64,000 nucleotides of DNA from positions 124,001-188,000 of the forward strand of contig CAVSSS010000031.1 in NCBI GenBank assembly GCA_963730555.1, written 5' to 3'. This document shows, piece by piece, positions 28,076-36,919 of this stretch. The notes under the pieces were generated by a model. The model saw only the letters and a list, made by a program, of their open reading frames with translations. It did no database searches and had not been told where the DNA came from. Numbering within the stretch: position 1 is the stretch's first letter; each line of letters starts with the position of its first letter. The position numbers were made by a program, and so were the translations under genes. The stretch is from Roseiarcus sp963730555 (GTDB taxonomy: Bacteria; Pseudomonadota; Alphaproteobacteria; Rhizobiales; Beijerinckiaceae).

Positions 28076-29191
28076 ATGACCGCGATGCGCGTCGACGCCT
28101 TCGATTTCGTTCTTCCCCCTGAACGCATCGCGCTTACCCCCGCGGACCCGCGGGACAGCGCGCGGATGCTGGTCATCGGCCCCGACGGCGACCTCAAGGA
28201 CGCGCATGTGCGCGACCTGCCGGACTTTCTGAACCCCCGCGACGCGCTGGTGGTCAACGATACGCGGGTCATCGCGGCGCGGCTTGAGGGGATGCGCGTT
28301 CGCGGCGAGGCCGTGGCTTCGATCGAGGCTACGCTGATTGAGCGCGTCGACGGTTGCCGTTGGCGGGCGCTCGCGCGGCCCGCCAAGCGGCTCAACGTCG
28401 GGGAGCGCATCCGCTTCGGCGAGGCGCGCGAAAGCATGGCCTGCCTGCTTGCGGCGCTCGACGCGGAAGTCGAGGACAAGGGCGAAGCGGGCGAGGTCCT
28501 GCTGCGCTTTGAGTTCGCAGGCACGGCGCTCGACGAGGCGATCGACCGCTTGGGCGGGCCGCCGCTGCCGCCTTACATCGCCTCGCGCCGCGCTTTGTCG
28601 CCGACCGACAGCGCGGATTACCAGACGATGTTCGCGGCGAAGCCGGGCGCAGTCGCGGCGCCGACGGCAGGTCTCCATTTCACCGCCGGCCTCGTTGACC
28701 GCCTCGCGAAGCGCGGCGTTGCGCTGCATAAGGTCACGTTGCATGTCGGCGCAGGCACCTTCGCTCCGGTCAGGGTCGAGGATACGCGCGACCACAAGAT
28801 GCATTCCGAATGGGGTTCGATCGACGCGGCGACAGCCGAAGCTTTGAACGCCGTGCGGGAGGCCGGAGGCCGCATCGTCTGCGTCGGGACGACGTCCGCG
28901 CGCATCGTCGAGAGCGCCGCCGGCGACAATGGACGCCTCCAAGCCTTCTCGGGCGAGACGGATATTTTCATCACCCCAGGCTATGAGTTTCGCTTAGTCG
29001 ACGCGCTCCTCACCAACTTTCATCTGCCGCGATCGACGCTGTTCATGCTCGTCTCGGCTTTCAGCGGGCTCAAGACCATGCAGGCGGCTTACGCGCACGC
29101 CATTCAAGCCGGCTACCGGTTCTATTCGTACGGCGACGCATGCTTGTTGACGCGCGCAGCTCAAGCAACCTCGCTGAACGAGAGCCCGTGA
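28076..29191 (+). CDS. queA: S-adenosylmethionine:tRNA ribosyltransferase-isomerase
   Basis: A 371-residue protein (ATG 28085, MRVDAFDF, is an alternative start). Family motifs: FVLPPERIALTPADPRDSARML, NDTRVIAARLEG, APTAGLHFTAGLVDRLAKRG, LHVGAGTFAPVR, and RSTLFMLVSAFSGL near the end. It transfers and isomerises the ribosyl group of SAM onto preQ1-tRNA, giving epoxyqueuosine in the anticodon of Asp, Asn, His and Tyr tRNAs. Its stop overlaps the GTG start of tgt (GTGA at 29188-29191), so the two enzymes of the same pathway are coupled. Confidence 0.95.
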   Translation: MTAMRVDAFDFVLPPERIALTPADPRDSARMLVIGPDGDLKDAHVRDLPDFLNPRDALVVNDTRVIAARLEGMRVRGEAVASIEATLIERVDGCRWRALARPAKRLNVGERIRFGEARESMACLLAALDAEVEDKGEAGEVLLRFEFAGTALDEAIDRLGGPPLPPYIASRRALSPTDSADYQTMFAAKPGAVAAPTAGLHFTAGLVDRLAKRGVALHKVTLHVGAGTFAPVRVEDTRDHKMHSEWGSIDAATAEALNAVREAGGRIVCVGTTSARIVESAAGDNGRLQAFSGETDIFITPGYEFRLVDALLTNFHLPRSTLFMLVSAFSGLKTMQAAYAHAIQAGYRFYSYGDACLLTRAAQATSLNESP

Positions 29192-30319
29192 GCGCCGAAT
29201 TCTCCTTCGCGGTCCAGGCGACCGACGGCACGGCGCGGGTCGGCGCCATCTCCATGCCGCGCGGCGTGATCCGCACCCCTGCTTTCATGCCCGTCGGCAC
29301 GGCCGCGACCGTCAAGGCCATGCACCCGAATGCGGTCAGGGACCTTGGCTACGACATCGTGCTCTCCAACACCTATCACTTGATGCTGGCGCCGGGGGCC
29401 GAGCGGATCGCAGCGCTCGGGGGCCTGCACAATTCATGAACTGGCCCCATCCGATCCTCACCGATTCCGGCGGCTTTCAGGTCATGAGCCTCGCCAAATT
29501 GCGCAAGCTCACCGAGCGCGGCGTGACCTTCCAGTCGCATATCGACGGATCGCGCCATGAACTGACGCCCGAGCGTTCGATGGAAGTGCAGAGGCTATTG
29601 GGCTCGGACATCCAGATGCAGCTCGACGAGTGCGTGAGATTGCCGTGCTCGTATGAGGAGACCGAGCGCGCGATGCATCTTTCGCTCCGATGGGCCGAGC
29701 GGTCGAAGAGCGCCTTCGGTGAGCAGCCTGGCCGCGCGGTCTTCGGCATCGTTCAGGGGGGCACGGAAAAGGATCTTCGGGCCTATCAGCGCTCGAGGCG
29801 CTCGTCGAAATGGGCTTCCACGGCTATGCGATCGGGGGATTGGCGGTCGGCGAGCCGCAGGCGGCGATGCTGGAGATGATCGATGTCGTGGTCCCGCATC
29901 TCATCTTCGACAAGCCGCGCTATCTCATGGGCGTGGGAACGCCCGACGATCTGCTTCAGTCGATCAGGCGCGGCGTCGACATGTTCGACTGCGTGATGCC
30001 GACGCGCGCCGGAAGGCACGGGATGGTGTTCACCCGCCGTGGCCGTCTGAACCTGCGCAATGCGCGCTTCGCCGACGATCCGCGCCCGGTCGACCCGCTG
30101 TCATCGTCGCCGATGGCGCGCGACTATTCCCGCGCCTATTGGCGCCATCTCACCAAGTCAGGCGAGATCCTCGCGATGATGGGCCTGACCGAAATCAATC
30201 TGGCTTATTACCAGGATCTCATGTCGGGCGCCCGGCTCGCGATCAGCGAGGGGCGGCTCAACGCCTATATCGCCGAGGCGCGACGCAATTGGGCCGAGGG
30301 CGAGGCGGAAGGGCGCTGA
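29188..30319 (+). CDS. tgt: tRNA-guanine transglycosylase (two frameshifts)
   Basis: Starts at GTG 29188 overlapping the queA stop. Frame 1 reads MSAEFSFAVQATDGTARVG ... SNTYHLMLAPGAERI. A T appears to be missing near 29433 (AATTCATG for AATTTCATG), after which FMNWPHPILTDSGGFQVMSL continues. A C is missing near 29781 (GGCCTATC for GGCCCTATC), after which ALEALVEMGFHGYAIGGLAVGE, DCVMPTRAGRHG and the C-terminus follow. The nucleophile Asp sits in MFDCVMPTR. Unlike most Tgt proteins, the C-terminal zinc cysteines are not obvious in what can be read (FDCVMPT is kept, but the ALLR-x-C region reads differently), so the C-terminus should be rechecked on better sequence. It exchanges guanine 34 for preQ1. 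Confidence 0.85.
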
Positions 30320-30519
30320 GGCTGATAACCTCGCTTTCCTAAAAAAGGAAGATGAATTCCCGAAATTTCTAAACTTCCAAATCATCCAACAATTATTTCG
30401 CCGGTGGACGCTCGGCCGGACGTCCAGCCAAACTCCATTCGGGAGCGGTTGGTCGGCGCGCTCCAGCAACGCCGATATCGTTTCAACGAACAAGTAGAAG
30501 ACGCCGCTCACCAAAAAAT

Positions 30520-30552
30520 AAGGGGCGGACGCCATATGGCTGACCGCCCCTT
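30520..30552 (+). terminator. Terminator-like hairpin after tgt
   Basis: AAGGGGCGG (30520-30528) pairs with CCGCCCCTT (30544-30552), with a 15-nt loop, followed by TCTTCATT. The stem is preceded by AAAAAAT, so it could act in both directions. The stretch 30320-30918 before eno holds no other supported gene. Confidence 0.55.
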
Positions 30553-30918
30553 TCTTCATTCGCGTCTTTGCGTCTTACAATCCCGGATATTTTCTACTAT
30601 CCGTTCCGCGTATTGACGGCGGCTTTAGACTGTCGAACGCTTTTGTCCTCCCACAGACCCTACGGCGTCCGGCGCCAAACCTTTTGGCAGCGGCCTCCTT
30701 TTGGCATATGGACGCTAGTCCAATTTTTTGGCGATGTCACGTGGCTAAGCGCCTCTGCCATGCATATTTTTTCTGGCTTGGCCGAATTTGGTCAAATGTG
30801 CGCCGGCAAATGCAAAAGTGCTGTGCAGCCTGGCCATCTTGCCGCCTCTGGTCCGTCTTTCATCGGTTACGTGGATGCCGTAAGACCCAAGCCCAATGCT
30901 TGCAGCCTTGGAGAGAAA

Positions 30919-32200
30919 ATGACTGCGATCGTCAACGTCGTCGGCCGCGAAATCCTTGATAGCCGCGGCAATCCCACGGTCGAGGTGGATGTCGTGCTGG
31001 AAGACGGCTCGATGGGACGAGCCGCCGTTCCATCCGGCGCTTCCACCGGGACGCGCGAAGCGGTCGAACTGCGCGACGGAGACAAGCGACGCTTCGGCGG
31101 CAAGGGCGTCTTGAAAGCGGTTGAGGCCGTCAATCGCGACCTTTTCGACGCCGTCTCCGGGCTTGAGGCCGAGGATCAGCTCAAGATCGATGAGACGATG
31201 ATCGCGCTCGACGGCACGAACAACAAGTCGAGGTTCGGCGCCAACGCCATCCTCGGCGTGTCGCTCGCCGTCGCCAAGGCCGCGGCGGAAGCTTCGGGCC
31301 TGACGCTTTACCGTTACGTCGGCGGCGCCATGGCGAGAGTCTTGCCGACGCCGATGATGAATATCGTCAATGGCGGCGCGCACGCCGACAATCCGATCGA
31401 CTTTCAGGAGTTCATGATCATGCCGGTCGGCGCGCCGTCGTTCGCGGAAGCCGTGCGCTGGGGCGCGGAGACGTTTCACGCGCTTAAGGCCGCGCTGAAG
31501 AAGGCCGGGCACAACACCAATGTCGGCGACGAAGGCGGCTTCGCGCCAAATCTGCCTTCCGCCGAGGCGGCGCTCGATTTCTGCCTTAAGGCGATCGACG
31601 CGGCGGGGTTCAAGCCCGGCGAGGACATGGCGCTCGCGCTCGATCTGCGCGGCGTCCGAGTTCTTCAAGGACGGGAAATATGTCTACGAGGGCGAAGGCA
31701 AGACGCGCTCGGTCGAAGAGCAGGTCGAGTATCTCGCCAAGCTTCAGGGCGCCTATCCGATCCTGTCGATCGAGGACGGAATGGCCGAGCAGGACTGGGC
31801 AGGCTGGAAGCTGCTCACCGACAAGATCGGGGGAAAATGCCAGCTCGTCGGCGACGACATCTTTGTGACCAATGTCGAGATCCTCGAGCGCGGGATCAAG
31901 GAAGGGGTCGGGAATTCGATCCTCATCAAGGTCAATCAGATCGGCTCTCTCAGCGAGACCATGGCCGCGGTCGATATGGCGCAGCGGGCCGGCTACACCG
32001 CCGTGATGTCGCATCGGTCGGGCGAGACCGAGGATTCGACCATTGCCGACCTCGCGGTCGCGACCAATTGCGGACAGATCAAGACCGGCTCGCTTTCAAG
32101 ATCGGATCGCTTGGCGAAATACAATCAACTGATCCGGATCGAGGAGGAACTTGGCGATCAGGCCCGCTATGCCGGGCGCGAGGCGATCAAGGCGGTTTAG
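30919..32200 (+). CDS. eno: Enolase (one frameshift)
   Basis: ATG 30919 with RBS GGAGAG. The protein reads MTAIVNVVGREILDSRGNPTVEVDV, PSGASTGTREAVELRD, NIVNGGAHADNPIDFQEFMI and VGDEGGFAPNL. A single extra base near 31650 (GATCTGCGCG for GATTGCGCG) moves the frame, and EFFKDGKYVYEGEG, SIEDGMAEQDW, LVGDDIFVTN and MSHRSGETED follow in the next frame. The total is one base over a multiple of three; the repaired enzyme has ~426 residues, the usual length, with all metal and catalytic motifs. It converts 2-phosphoglycerate to phosphoenolpyruvate. The ftsB-like gene follows 47 bp later, a typical order. Confidence 0.95.
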
Positions 32201-32247
32201 CCGAAGCCCGTAACTCCGCGTTAACCTCGTCGCCCCAGGATCGGCAG

Positions 32248-32574
32248 ATGGTCCGAAGGACGCGCCTGCGCTCGATCGTGCTCCCGATCGTTCTCTACCT
32301 CGTGCTCGGGGTCGCGAGCGGCTACCTGGTCTGGGGCGCGTCCAATGGCGAGCACGGGCTCAAGGCCGCGGCGAAATTCGACGCCGAGGCGGTCGAGCTC
32401 AAAGCTCAGCTCGCCGGGCTCAAGGACGAACGGGCGCGCTGGGAGTTGCGAGTCGCGAGCCTTAAGTCCGAAAGCGTCGACAAGGACCTCCTCGACGAGG
32501 AGGCGCATGCGCTGCTCGATCGCGTGACCAAGGACGAAGTGGTCATTTTCCCCGGCGCCGCGCGGGGCCGCTGA
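32248..32574 (+). CDS. ftsB: FtsB/DivIC-type septum formation initiator
   Basis: A 108-residue bitopic protein: short basic cytoplasmic tail (MVRRTRLRS), one TM helix (residues 11-29, LPIVLYLVLGVASGYLVW), then a coiled coil (AVELKAQLAGLKDERARWELRVASLKSES) and a conserved LDEEAHALLDRVTKDEVVIF segment. This is the plan of FtsB, which forms the FtsQLB divisome complex in the inner membrane. Its position right after eno is the common alphaproteobacterial arrangement. The pyruvate dehydrogenase genes that often come next are absent. Confidence 0.88.
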   Translation: MVRRTRLRSIVLPIVLYLVLGVASGYLVWGASNGEHGLKAAAKFDAEAVELKAQLAGLKDERARWELRVASLKSESVDKDLLDEEAHALLDRVTKDEVVIFPGAARGR

Positions 32575-32993
32575 GCTCCGCGGAGGCGCGCCGCCGGAGA
32601 CGAAGGCCCAATTGACTTCACGAAATAAGGCTTCCTCGCGGGTCTCCGACACTTGATGTATTGACATCCGCGGCCGTCGGAGATGAAAGTTCATCCCTCT
32701 GCGCTATGGCCTCGTCAGCCGACGAAAGTGACGGGTGTTTCTCATGACTGAACTTTCGCACGCTCCCGAGCTTTCGACTTGCACGAAGATGACCGCCGGC
32801 TTCGCGGGCCTCGGTTGCCTCGGCTCCTCAGGCCGATGCGCGATCAGGTCTGCGGCCGCCTGATCGAACTGGGAAGAACACTCTCCAGGGGCCGCCGTCA
32901 GGCGGCCCTTTTTGTTTGCGCCGCCTTCTCGTCTTTGCCCGCCTCGCATTCGCCGTGTTAAAGCCGCCTCACATTCAAGGAAGGTCCGCCGCC
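32575..32993 (+). other. Leader region between ftsB and glyA
   Basis: Contains a possible TTGACA box (32661-32666), a hairpin GATCAGG ... CCTGATC (about 32843-32866) and the intrinsic terminator at 32889-32913, about 80 bp before the glyA start. A 39-codon frame from ATG 32744 lies in it but has no RBS or family. The layout fits a transcribed leader or a small RNA ending before glyA. Confidence 0.4.
32889..32913 (+). terminator. Intrinsic terminator upstream of glyA
   Basis: GGGCCGCC (32889-32896), GTCA loop, GGCGGCCC (32901-32908), then TTTTT (32909-32913): a perfect 8-bp G+C stem with a T tract, the cleanest Rho-independent terminator in the window. It points towards glyA, so it either ends a leader transcript (attenuation) or an independent small RNA. 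Confidence 0.85.
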
Positions 32994-34307
32994 ATGAACG
33001 TCACCGCTCAAGCCCCCGTCACCGCGACGTCGATCCGCTCGAACTCATTCTTTTCCGCCGACCTCGCCGACGCCGATCCCGAGATCGCCCGCGCGATCCA
33101 ACTTGAGCTCGGCCGTCAACGCGACGGCATCGAACTCATCGCCTCGGAAAACATCGTGTCGCGCGCCGTGCTCGAGGCGCAGGGCTCGGTGATGACCAAC
33201 AAATACGCGGAAGGCTATCCCGGCAGGCGCTATTACGGCGGCTGCCAGTTCGTCGACATCGCGGAAAGTCTCGCGATCGAGCGCGCCTGCCAATTGTTCG
33301 ACTGCCGCTTCGCCAACGTGCAGCCCAATTCCGGCAGCCAGGCCAATCAGGGAGTGTTCCTCGCCCTCATGCAGCCCGGCGACACGTTCATGGGCCTCGA
33401 TCTCGCGGCGGGAGGACACCTCACCCACGGTTCGCCGGTCAACATGTCCGGCCGCTGGTTCAAGCCGGTCGCTTACGGGGTCGATCGCACGACGCATCGG
33501 GTCGACATGGATCAGGTCGAGGCGTTGGCGCGCGAGCACAAGCCCAAGCTCATCATCGGAGGCGGATCGGCCTACGCGCGCCACTGGGACTTCGCGCGCT
33601 TCCGTGCCATTTGCGATGGCGTTGGCGCATATTTCGTCGTCGACATCGCGCATTTCGCCGGACTGGTCGCGGGCGGCGCCCATCCATCGCCTTTCCCCCA
33701 CGCCCATGTCGTCACCACGACCACCCACAAGACCTTGCGGGGCCCGCGCGGGGGCATGATCCTCACCAACGACCCGGAGCTCGCCAAGAAGATCAACTCG
33801 GCGATTTTCCCAGGGCTCCAAGGCGGGCCGCTGATGCATGTCATCGCCGCCAAGGCGGTCTCGTTCCGCGAGGCGCTGACGCCGGAGTTCAAGGCTTACG
33901 CGCATGCCGTGGTCGCCAACGCCAAGGCCTTGGCTGAGCCGATTCTCGCCGGAGGCTACAAGCTCGTGACCGGCGGCACGGACAACCACCTGATGCTGGT
34001 GGACCTCACGCCCAAGGGTCTGACCGGCAAGGCGGCCGAAGCGGCGCTCGACCGCGCCGACATCACCTGCAACAAGAACGGCATTCCGTTCGATCCGCAA
34101 AAGCCCACGGTGACATCGGGCATCCGCCTCGGTTCCCCGGCCGCCACTTCGCGCGGGTTCGGAACCGAGGAATTCGCCGAAGTCGGGCGGCTGATCGTGG
34201 AGATCCTGGATGGCTTGGCGAAGAACGGCGAATTGGGGAATGTGGCGGTCGAGGCGAAAGTGCGCGCGGACGTCGCTGACCTCACACGGCGGTTCCCCAT
34301 CTACTGA
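32994..34307 (+). CDS. glyA: Serine hydroxymethyltransferase
   Basis: A 437-residue protein from ATG 32994. Motifs: ELIASENIVSRAVLEAQGS, NKYAEGYPGRRYYGGC, NVQPNSGSQANQGVF, and the PLP-binding Lys in VVTTTTHKTLRGPRGG. GGTDNHLMLVDL and TSGIRLGSPAATSRGFG follow. It interconverts serine plus tetrahydrofolate with glycine plus methylene-THF, a main one-carbon source (and, if this is a methylotroph, part of the serine cycle; not shown here). It is followed by nrdR and ribD on the same strand. Confidence 0.96.
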   Translation: MNVTAQAPVTATSIRSNSFFSADLADADPEIARAIQLELGRQRDGIELIASENIVSRAVLEAQGSVMTNKYAEGYPGRRYYGGCQFVDIAESLAIERACQLFDCRFANVQPNSGSQANQGVFLALMQPGDTFMGLDLAAGGHLTHGSPVNMSGRWFKPVAYGVDRTTHRVDMDQVEALAREHKPKLIIGGGSAYARHWDFARFRAICDGVGAYFVVDIAHFAGLVAGGAHPSPFPHAHVVTTTTHKTLRGPRGGMILTNDPELAKKINSAIFPGLQGGPLMHVIAAKAVSFREALTPEFKAYAHAVVANAKALAEPILAGGYKLVTGGTDNHLMLVDLTPKGLTGKAAEAALDRADITCNKNGIPFDPQKPTVTSGIRLGSPAATSRGFGTEEFAEVGRLIVEILDGLAKNGELGNVAVEAKVRADVADLTRRFPIY

Positions 34308-34343
34308 GGGCGCCAGACGATCGAATGAAGGGCGGGCTCTCAG

Positions 34344-34853
34344 ATGCGATGCCCCTATTGCGGCGGCCTCGATACGCAGGTGAAAGACTCGCGGCCGACG
34401 GAGGATTCCTCGTCGATCCGCAGGCGGCGCATCTGCCCCGATTGCGGCGGGCGGTTCACCACCTTTGAGCGCGTGCAGTTGCGCGAGCTCATGGTGGTCA
34501 AGAAGAATGGCCGCCGCGCGCCCTTCGACCGCGACAAGCTGATGCGCTCCGTCCAGGTCGCTTTGCGCAAGCGCTCGGTCGAGCCCGAGCGGATCGAACG
34601 CATGATCAACGGCGTCGTGCGCCAGCTCGAGAGCCAGACCGACGGCGACATCCCGACCGAACGGATCGGCGAATTGGTGATGGAAGGCTTGAAGGCGCTC
34701 GACGACGTGGCTTACGTGCGCTTCGCCTCGGTCTACCGCAATTTCCGCGAGGCGCGGGACTTCAACGCCATCGTGGGCGAACTTGAGGCTGAGCCCGAGC
34801 CGGCCCCGGCCAGGGAAGCGCCCCGCCAGCGCCGGAACGCCCCCGCGACATGA
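34344..34853 (+). CDS. nrdR: Transcriptional repressor NrdR
   Basis: A 169-residue protein. An N-terminal zinc ribbon (C3, C6, C31, C34 in MRCPYCGG and ICPDCGG) is followed by an ATP-cone (LMVVKKNGRRAPFDRDKLMRS ... DVAYVRFASVYRNFREA). NrdR senses ATP/dATP and represses ribonucleotide reductase genes by binding NrdR boxes. The C-terminal Pro/Glu-rich tail is an extension. Gene order glyA-nrdR-ribD is conserved in alphaproteobacteria. Its stop overlaps the ribD ATG (ATGA). Confidence 0.96.
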   Translation: MRCPYCGGLDTQVKDSRPTEDSSSIRRRRICPDCGGRFTTFERVQLRELMVVKKNGRRAPFDRDKLMRSVQVALRKRSVEPERIERMINGVVRQLESQTDGDIPTERIGELVMEGLKALDDVAYVRFASVYRNFREARDFNAIVGELEAEPEPAPAREAPRQRRNAPAT

Positions 34854-35998
34854 GCCAAAGCGCAGCCGCAGACCCGCATGAGGATCTGCGCTGGATGGAG
34901 GCGGCGCTCAATTTGGGTTCGCGGTCGCTTGGCCTTGCCGCCACCAATCCCGCTGTCGGCGCGATCCTGGTGAAGGACGGCGCGGTCGTCGGGCGCGGCG
35001 CGACGGCGCCGGGCGGCCGCCCGCACGCCGAGCGGATCGCCCTTGCCGAGGCAGGCGAAGCGGCGCGCGGCGCGACGCTCTATGTGACGCTCGAGCCCTG
35101 CTCCCATTTCGGTCGCTCGCCGCCGTGCGTCGACGCTGTCATCGCGGCCGGTGTCGCCCGCGTCGTCTCGGCGATGGAGGACCCCAATCCGCTCGTCGGC
35201 GGCGAGGGGCACGCGCGGTTGAGAGCCGCAGGAATCGCGGTCTCCGTTGGCGTCGGGGCCGATCAGGCGCGCCGCGACCATCTCGGCCACATTTTGCGCG
35301 TGACGGCGGGGCGGCCGGGCGTGACACTCAAGCTCGCCGAGACGGCGGACGGCTTCGCCTCCGCTGGCGCTCACGACGCGCGCCTGCGCATCACCGGGCC
35401 GATCGCCGATCTTCGCGTCCAGGTGATGCGCTCGACCCACGAGGCGATCATGGTCGGGATCGGGACGGCCTTGGGCGACGATCCGGCCCTGACCGTGCGG
35501 CTGCCCGGCCTCGATCGCAGGCCCTTGCGCGTCGTCCTCGACAGCCATCTGCGCCTGCCCGAACGGTCGCGTCTCGCGGTGACGGCGCGAGAGATTCCGA
35601 CCCTGGTCATCGCCGGCGAAAGAGCGCCGGCGGATGCGGAGCTGCGCCTTCACGATCTCGGGCTGATGATCGAGCGTGTCCCTGTCGACCGCAACGGCCA
35701 TGTCGATCTCGCCCAGAGCTTGCGGACGCTCTCGGCGCGCTGGATCACGCGGGTCTTCAGCGAAGGCGGCCCGCTCGTCGCTTCCCGGCTGATCGCGCTT
35801 CGCCTCGCCGACGAGGTCGCCCTCTTCACAGCTGACAAGCCCCTCGGCCGGGCGGGCGTCGCCGCGCTCGACGCGCAAGCCCGCGCGGCGCTTGCCGACG
35901 GATCCCGCTATCGTCCCGTCGAGACGCTGGATTACGGGCCGGACACAATGCGGCTCTGGCAGCGGGCGACCCATGATGACAACCTATTGTCGACTTGA
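34850..35998 (+). CDS. ribD: Bifunctional riboflavin biosynthesis deaminase/reductase RibD
   Basis: A 382-residue protein. The N-terminal deaminase domain has the zinc-site motif PHAERIAL and PCSHFGRSPPC, with NPAVGAILVKDG ahead of it. The C-terminal reductase domain includes LKLAETADGFAS, GIGTALGDDPALTVR, RPLRVVLDSHLRLP and FSEGGPLVASRLI. It carries out the second and third steps from GTP to riboflavin. The ribE gene is 18 kb away rather than next door, and ribBA/ribH are not in the window. The end of the gene overlaps the operator of the next regulator gene. Confidence 0.95.
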   Translation: MSQSAAADPHEDLRWMEAALNLGSRSLGLAATNPAVGAILVKDGAVVGRGATAPGGRPHAERIALAEAGEAARGATLYVTLEPCSHFGRSPPCVDAVIAAGVARVVSAMEDPNPLVGGEGHARLRAAGIAVSVGVGADQARRDHLGHILRVTAGRPGVTLKLAETADGFASAGAHDARLRITGPIADLRVQVMRSTHEAIMVGIGTALGDDPALTVRLPGLDRRPLRVVLDSHLRLPERSRLAVTAREIPTLVIAGERAPADAELRLHDLGLMIERVPVDRNGHVDLAQSLRTLSARWITRVFSEGGPLVASRLIALRLADEVALFTADKPLGRAGVAALDAQARAALADGSRYRPVETLDYGPDTMRLWQRATHDDNLLST

Positions 35999-36001
35999 CA
36001 A
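35978..36001. promoter_or_regulatory. Overlapping TTGTC/GACAA operator and promoter of the MarR gene
   Basis: Three alternating half-sites GACAA (35978-35982), TTGTC (35987-35991), GACAA (35997-36001) form two overlapping inverted repeats with 4- and 5-bp spacers. The last overlaps a good -35 box TTGACA (35995-36000); a -10-like TACTCT lies 18 bp on. The site is 29 bp before the MarR start and overlaps the ribD stop. Autorepression is inferred. Confidence 0.65.
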
Positions 36002-36030
36002 CATCATGACGTTTAGGCTACTCTGAAGGT

Positions 36031-36549
36031 GTGACGCGAGCCCAGCTAGCCAACATCGACGACAAAATCCGTCTGCGCCGGTCCCTGACCGACCTCATCC
36101 TCGTGGTGTTTCGCCTAAACGGCGCCCTGCTCGCCTCCGGCGACACCCTCGTCAAGGACATCGGGCTGACGAGCGCTCGCTGGCAGGTCCTCGGCGCCAT
36201 CGCCTTGTCGCCGGTCCCGCTCCCGGTCGCGCACATCGCCAACAACATGGGCCTGACCCGGCAAGCCGTGCAGCGCTCCGTCGATGAAATGCTGAGCGAT
36301 GGCCTCGTCCGCCTCGACCCGAACCCGCACCATAAGCGCGCGATGCTCGTCACAATGACCGAGCGCGGGACCAGCGCCTTTCGCGCCGCAAGCGAGCGGC
36401 AGGAGTGTTGGGCGAATGTGCTGGCGGCGGGCCTGTCGCCTAAGGGCATCGAAGCCGCGAGCGTTCTCATGCGTGAGTTGCAGCGCCGTCTTGTCGCTTC
36501 AGCCCCCTCACCCACCAGGACCGTTAGGTCCAGCAAGAAGGATGTTTGA
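36031..36549 (+). CDS. MarR-family transcriptional regulator
   Basis: A 172-residue protein from GTG 36031. Winged-helix motifs: LVFRLNGALLASGDTLVKDIGL, SARWQVLGAIALSPVPLPVAHIA, NMGLTRQAVQRSVDEMLSDGL, and the wing HHKRAMLVTMTERG. MarR proteins are dimeric repressors released by phenolic or oxidative ligands. Its stop lies one base before the ATG taken for the monooxygenase-like gene that follows (36551), so it probably controls that gene and itself through the operator at 35978-36001. Confidence 0.9.
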   Translation: MTRAQLANIDDKIRLRRSLTDLILVVFRLNGALLASGDTLVKDIGLTSARWQVLGAIALSPVPLPVAHIANNMGLTRQAVQRSVDEMLSDGLVRLDPNPHHKRAMLVTMTERGTSAFRAASERQECWANVLAAGLSPKGIEAASVLMRELQRRLVASAPSPTRTVRSSKKDV

Positions 36550-36550
36550 T

Positions 36551-36919
36551 ATGCCGAAAATCATCGAGATGGACCGAACCGTCGCCCTGGCCGACCAGCT
36601 CAAGGACGAGGGTGGCGCGGTGGTTCTCGTCAACACGTTCGTCGTCCCGCCCGAAGACGCCGACCGGCTCTTGGCGGCTTGGGCCGCCGACGCCGCGATC
36701 ATGAAGCGGCAGCCTGGCTTCATCTCGACCCAGCTTCATCGCGGCGTCGCCGGAAGCGGCGCGTTCCTGAACTATGCCGTCTGGGAATCGGTCGCGCATT
36801 TTAGCGCGGCCTTCGCTAACCCCGAGTTCCGGGCGCGGCTCGGCGAGTACCCCGAGAGCGCGACCGCGAGCCCCCATCTGTTCCGGCCAGTGGCCGTGCC
36901 AGGCATCTGCGTCGCGTGA
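36551..36919 (+). CDS. Antibiotic biosynthesis monooxygenase (ABM) domain protein
   Basis: A 122-residue protein from ATG 36551, with an AAGAAGG RBS inside the end of the MarR gene (ATG 36542 is an alternative). The ABM fold is visible as GGAVVLVNTFVVPPEDADRLLAAW, MKRQPGFISTQLHRGV, FLNYAVWESVAHFSAAF. Such dimeric ferredoxin-like proteins oxidise aromatic compounds or protect from quinones. The MarR-ABM pair is a common small-molecule response module. Confidence 0.85.
   Translation: MPKIIEMDRTVALADQLKDEGGAVVLVNTFVVPPEDADRLLAAWAADAAIMKRQPGFISTQLHRGVAGSGAFLNYAVWESVAHFSAAFANPEFRARLGEYPESATASPHLFRPVAVPGICVA

Noticed and set aside
30158..30559. 133-codon minus-strand frame over the end of tgt
   Set aside because: Mostly antisense to tgt, no RBS, no recognisable domain; the hairpin at 30520-30552 lies in it.
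32744..32863. 39-codon frame in the glyA leader
   Set aside because: No RBS, low-complexity product; could be a leader peptide but nothing in it points to that.
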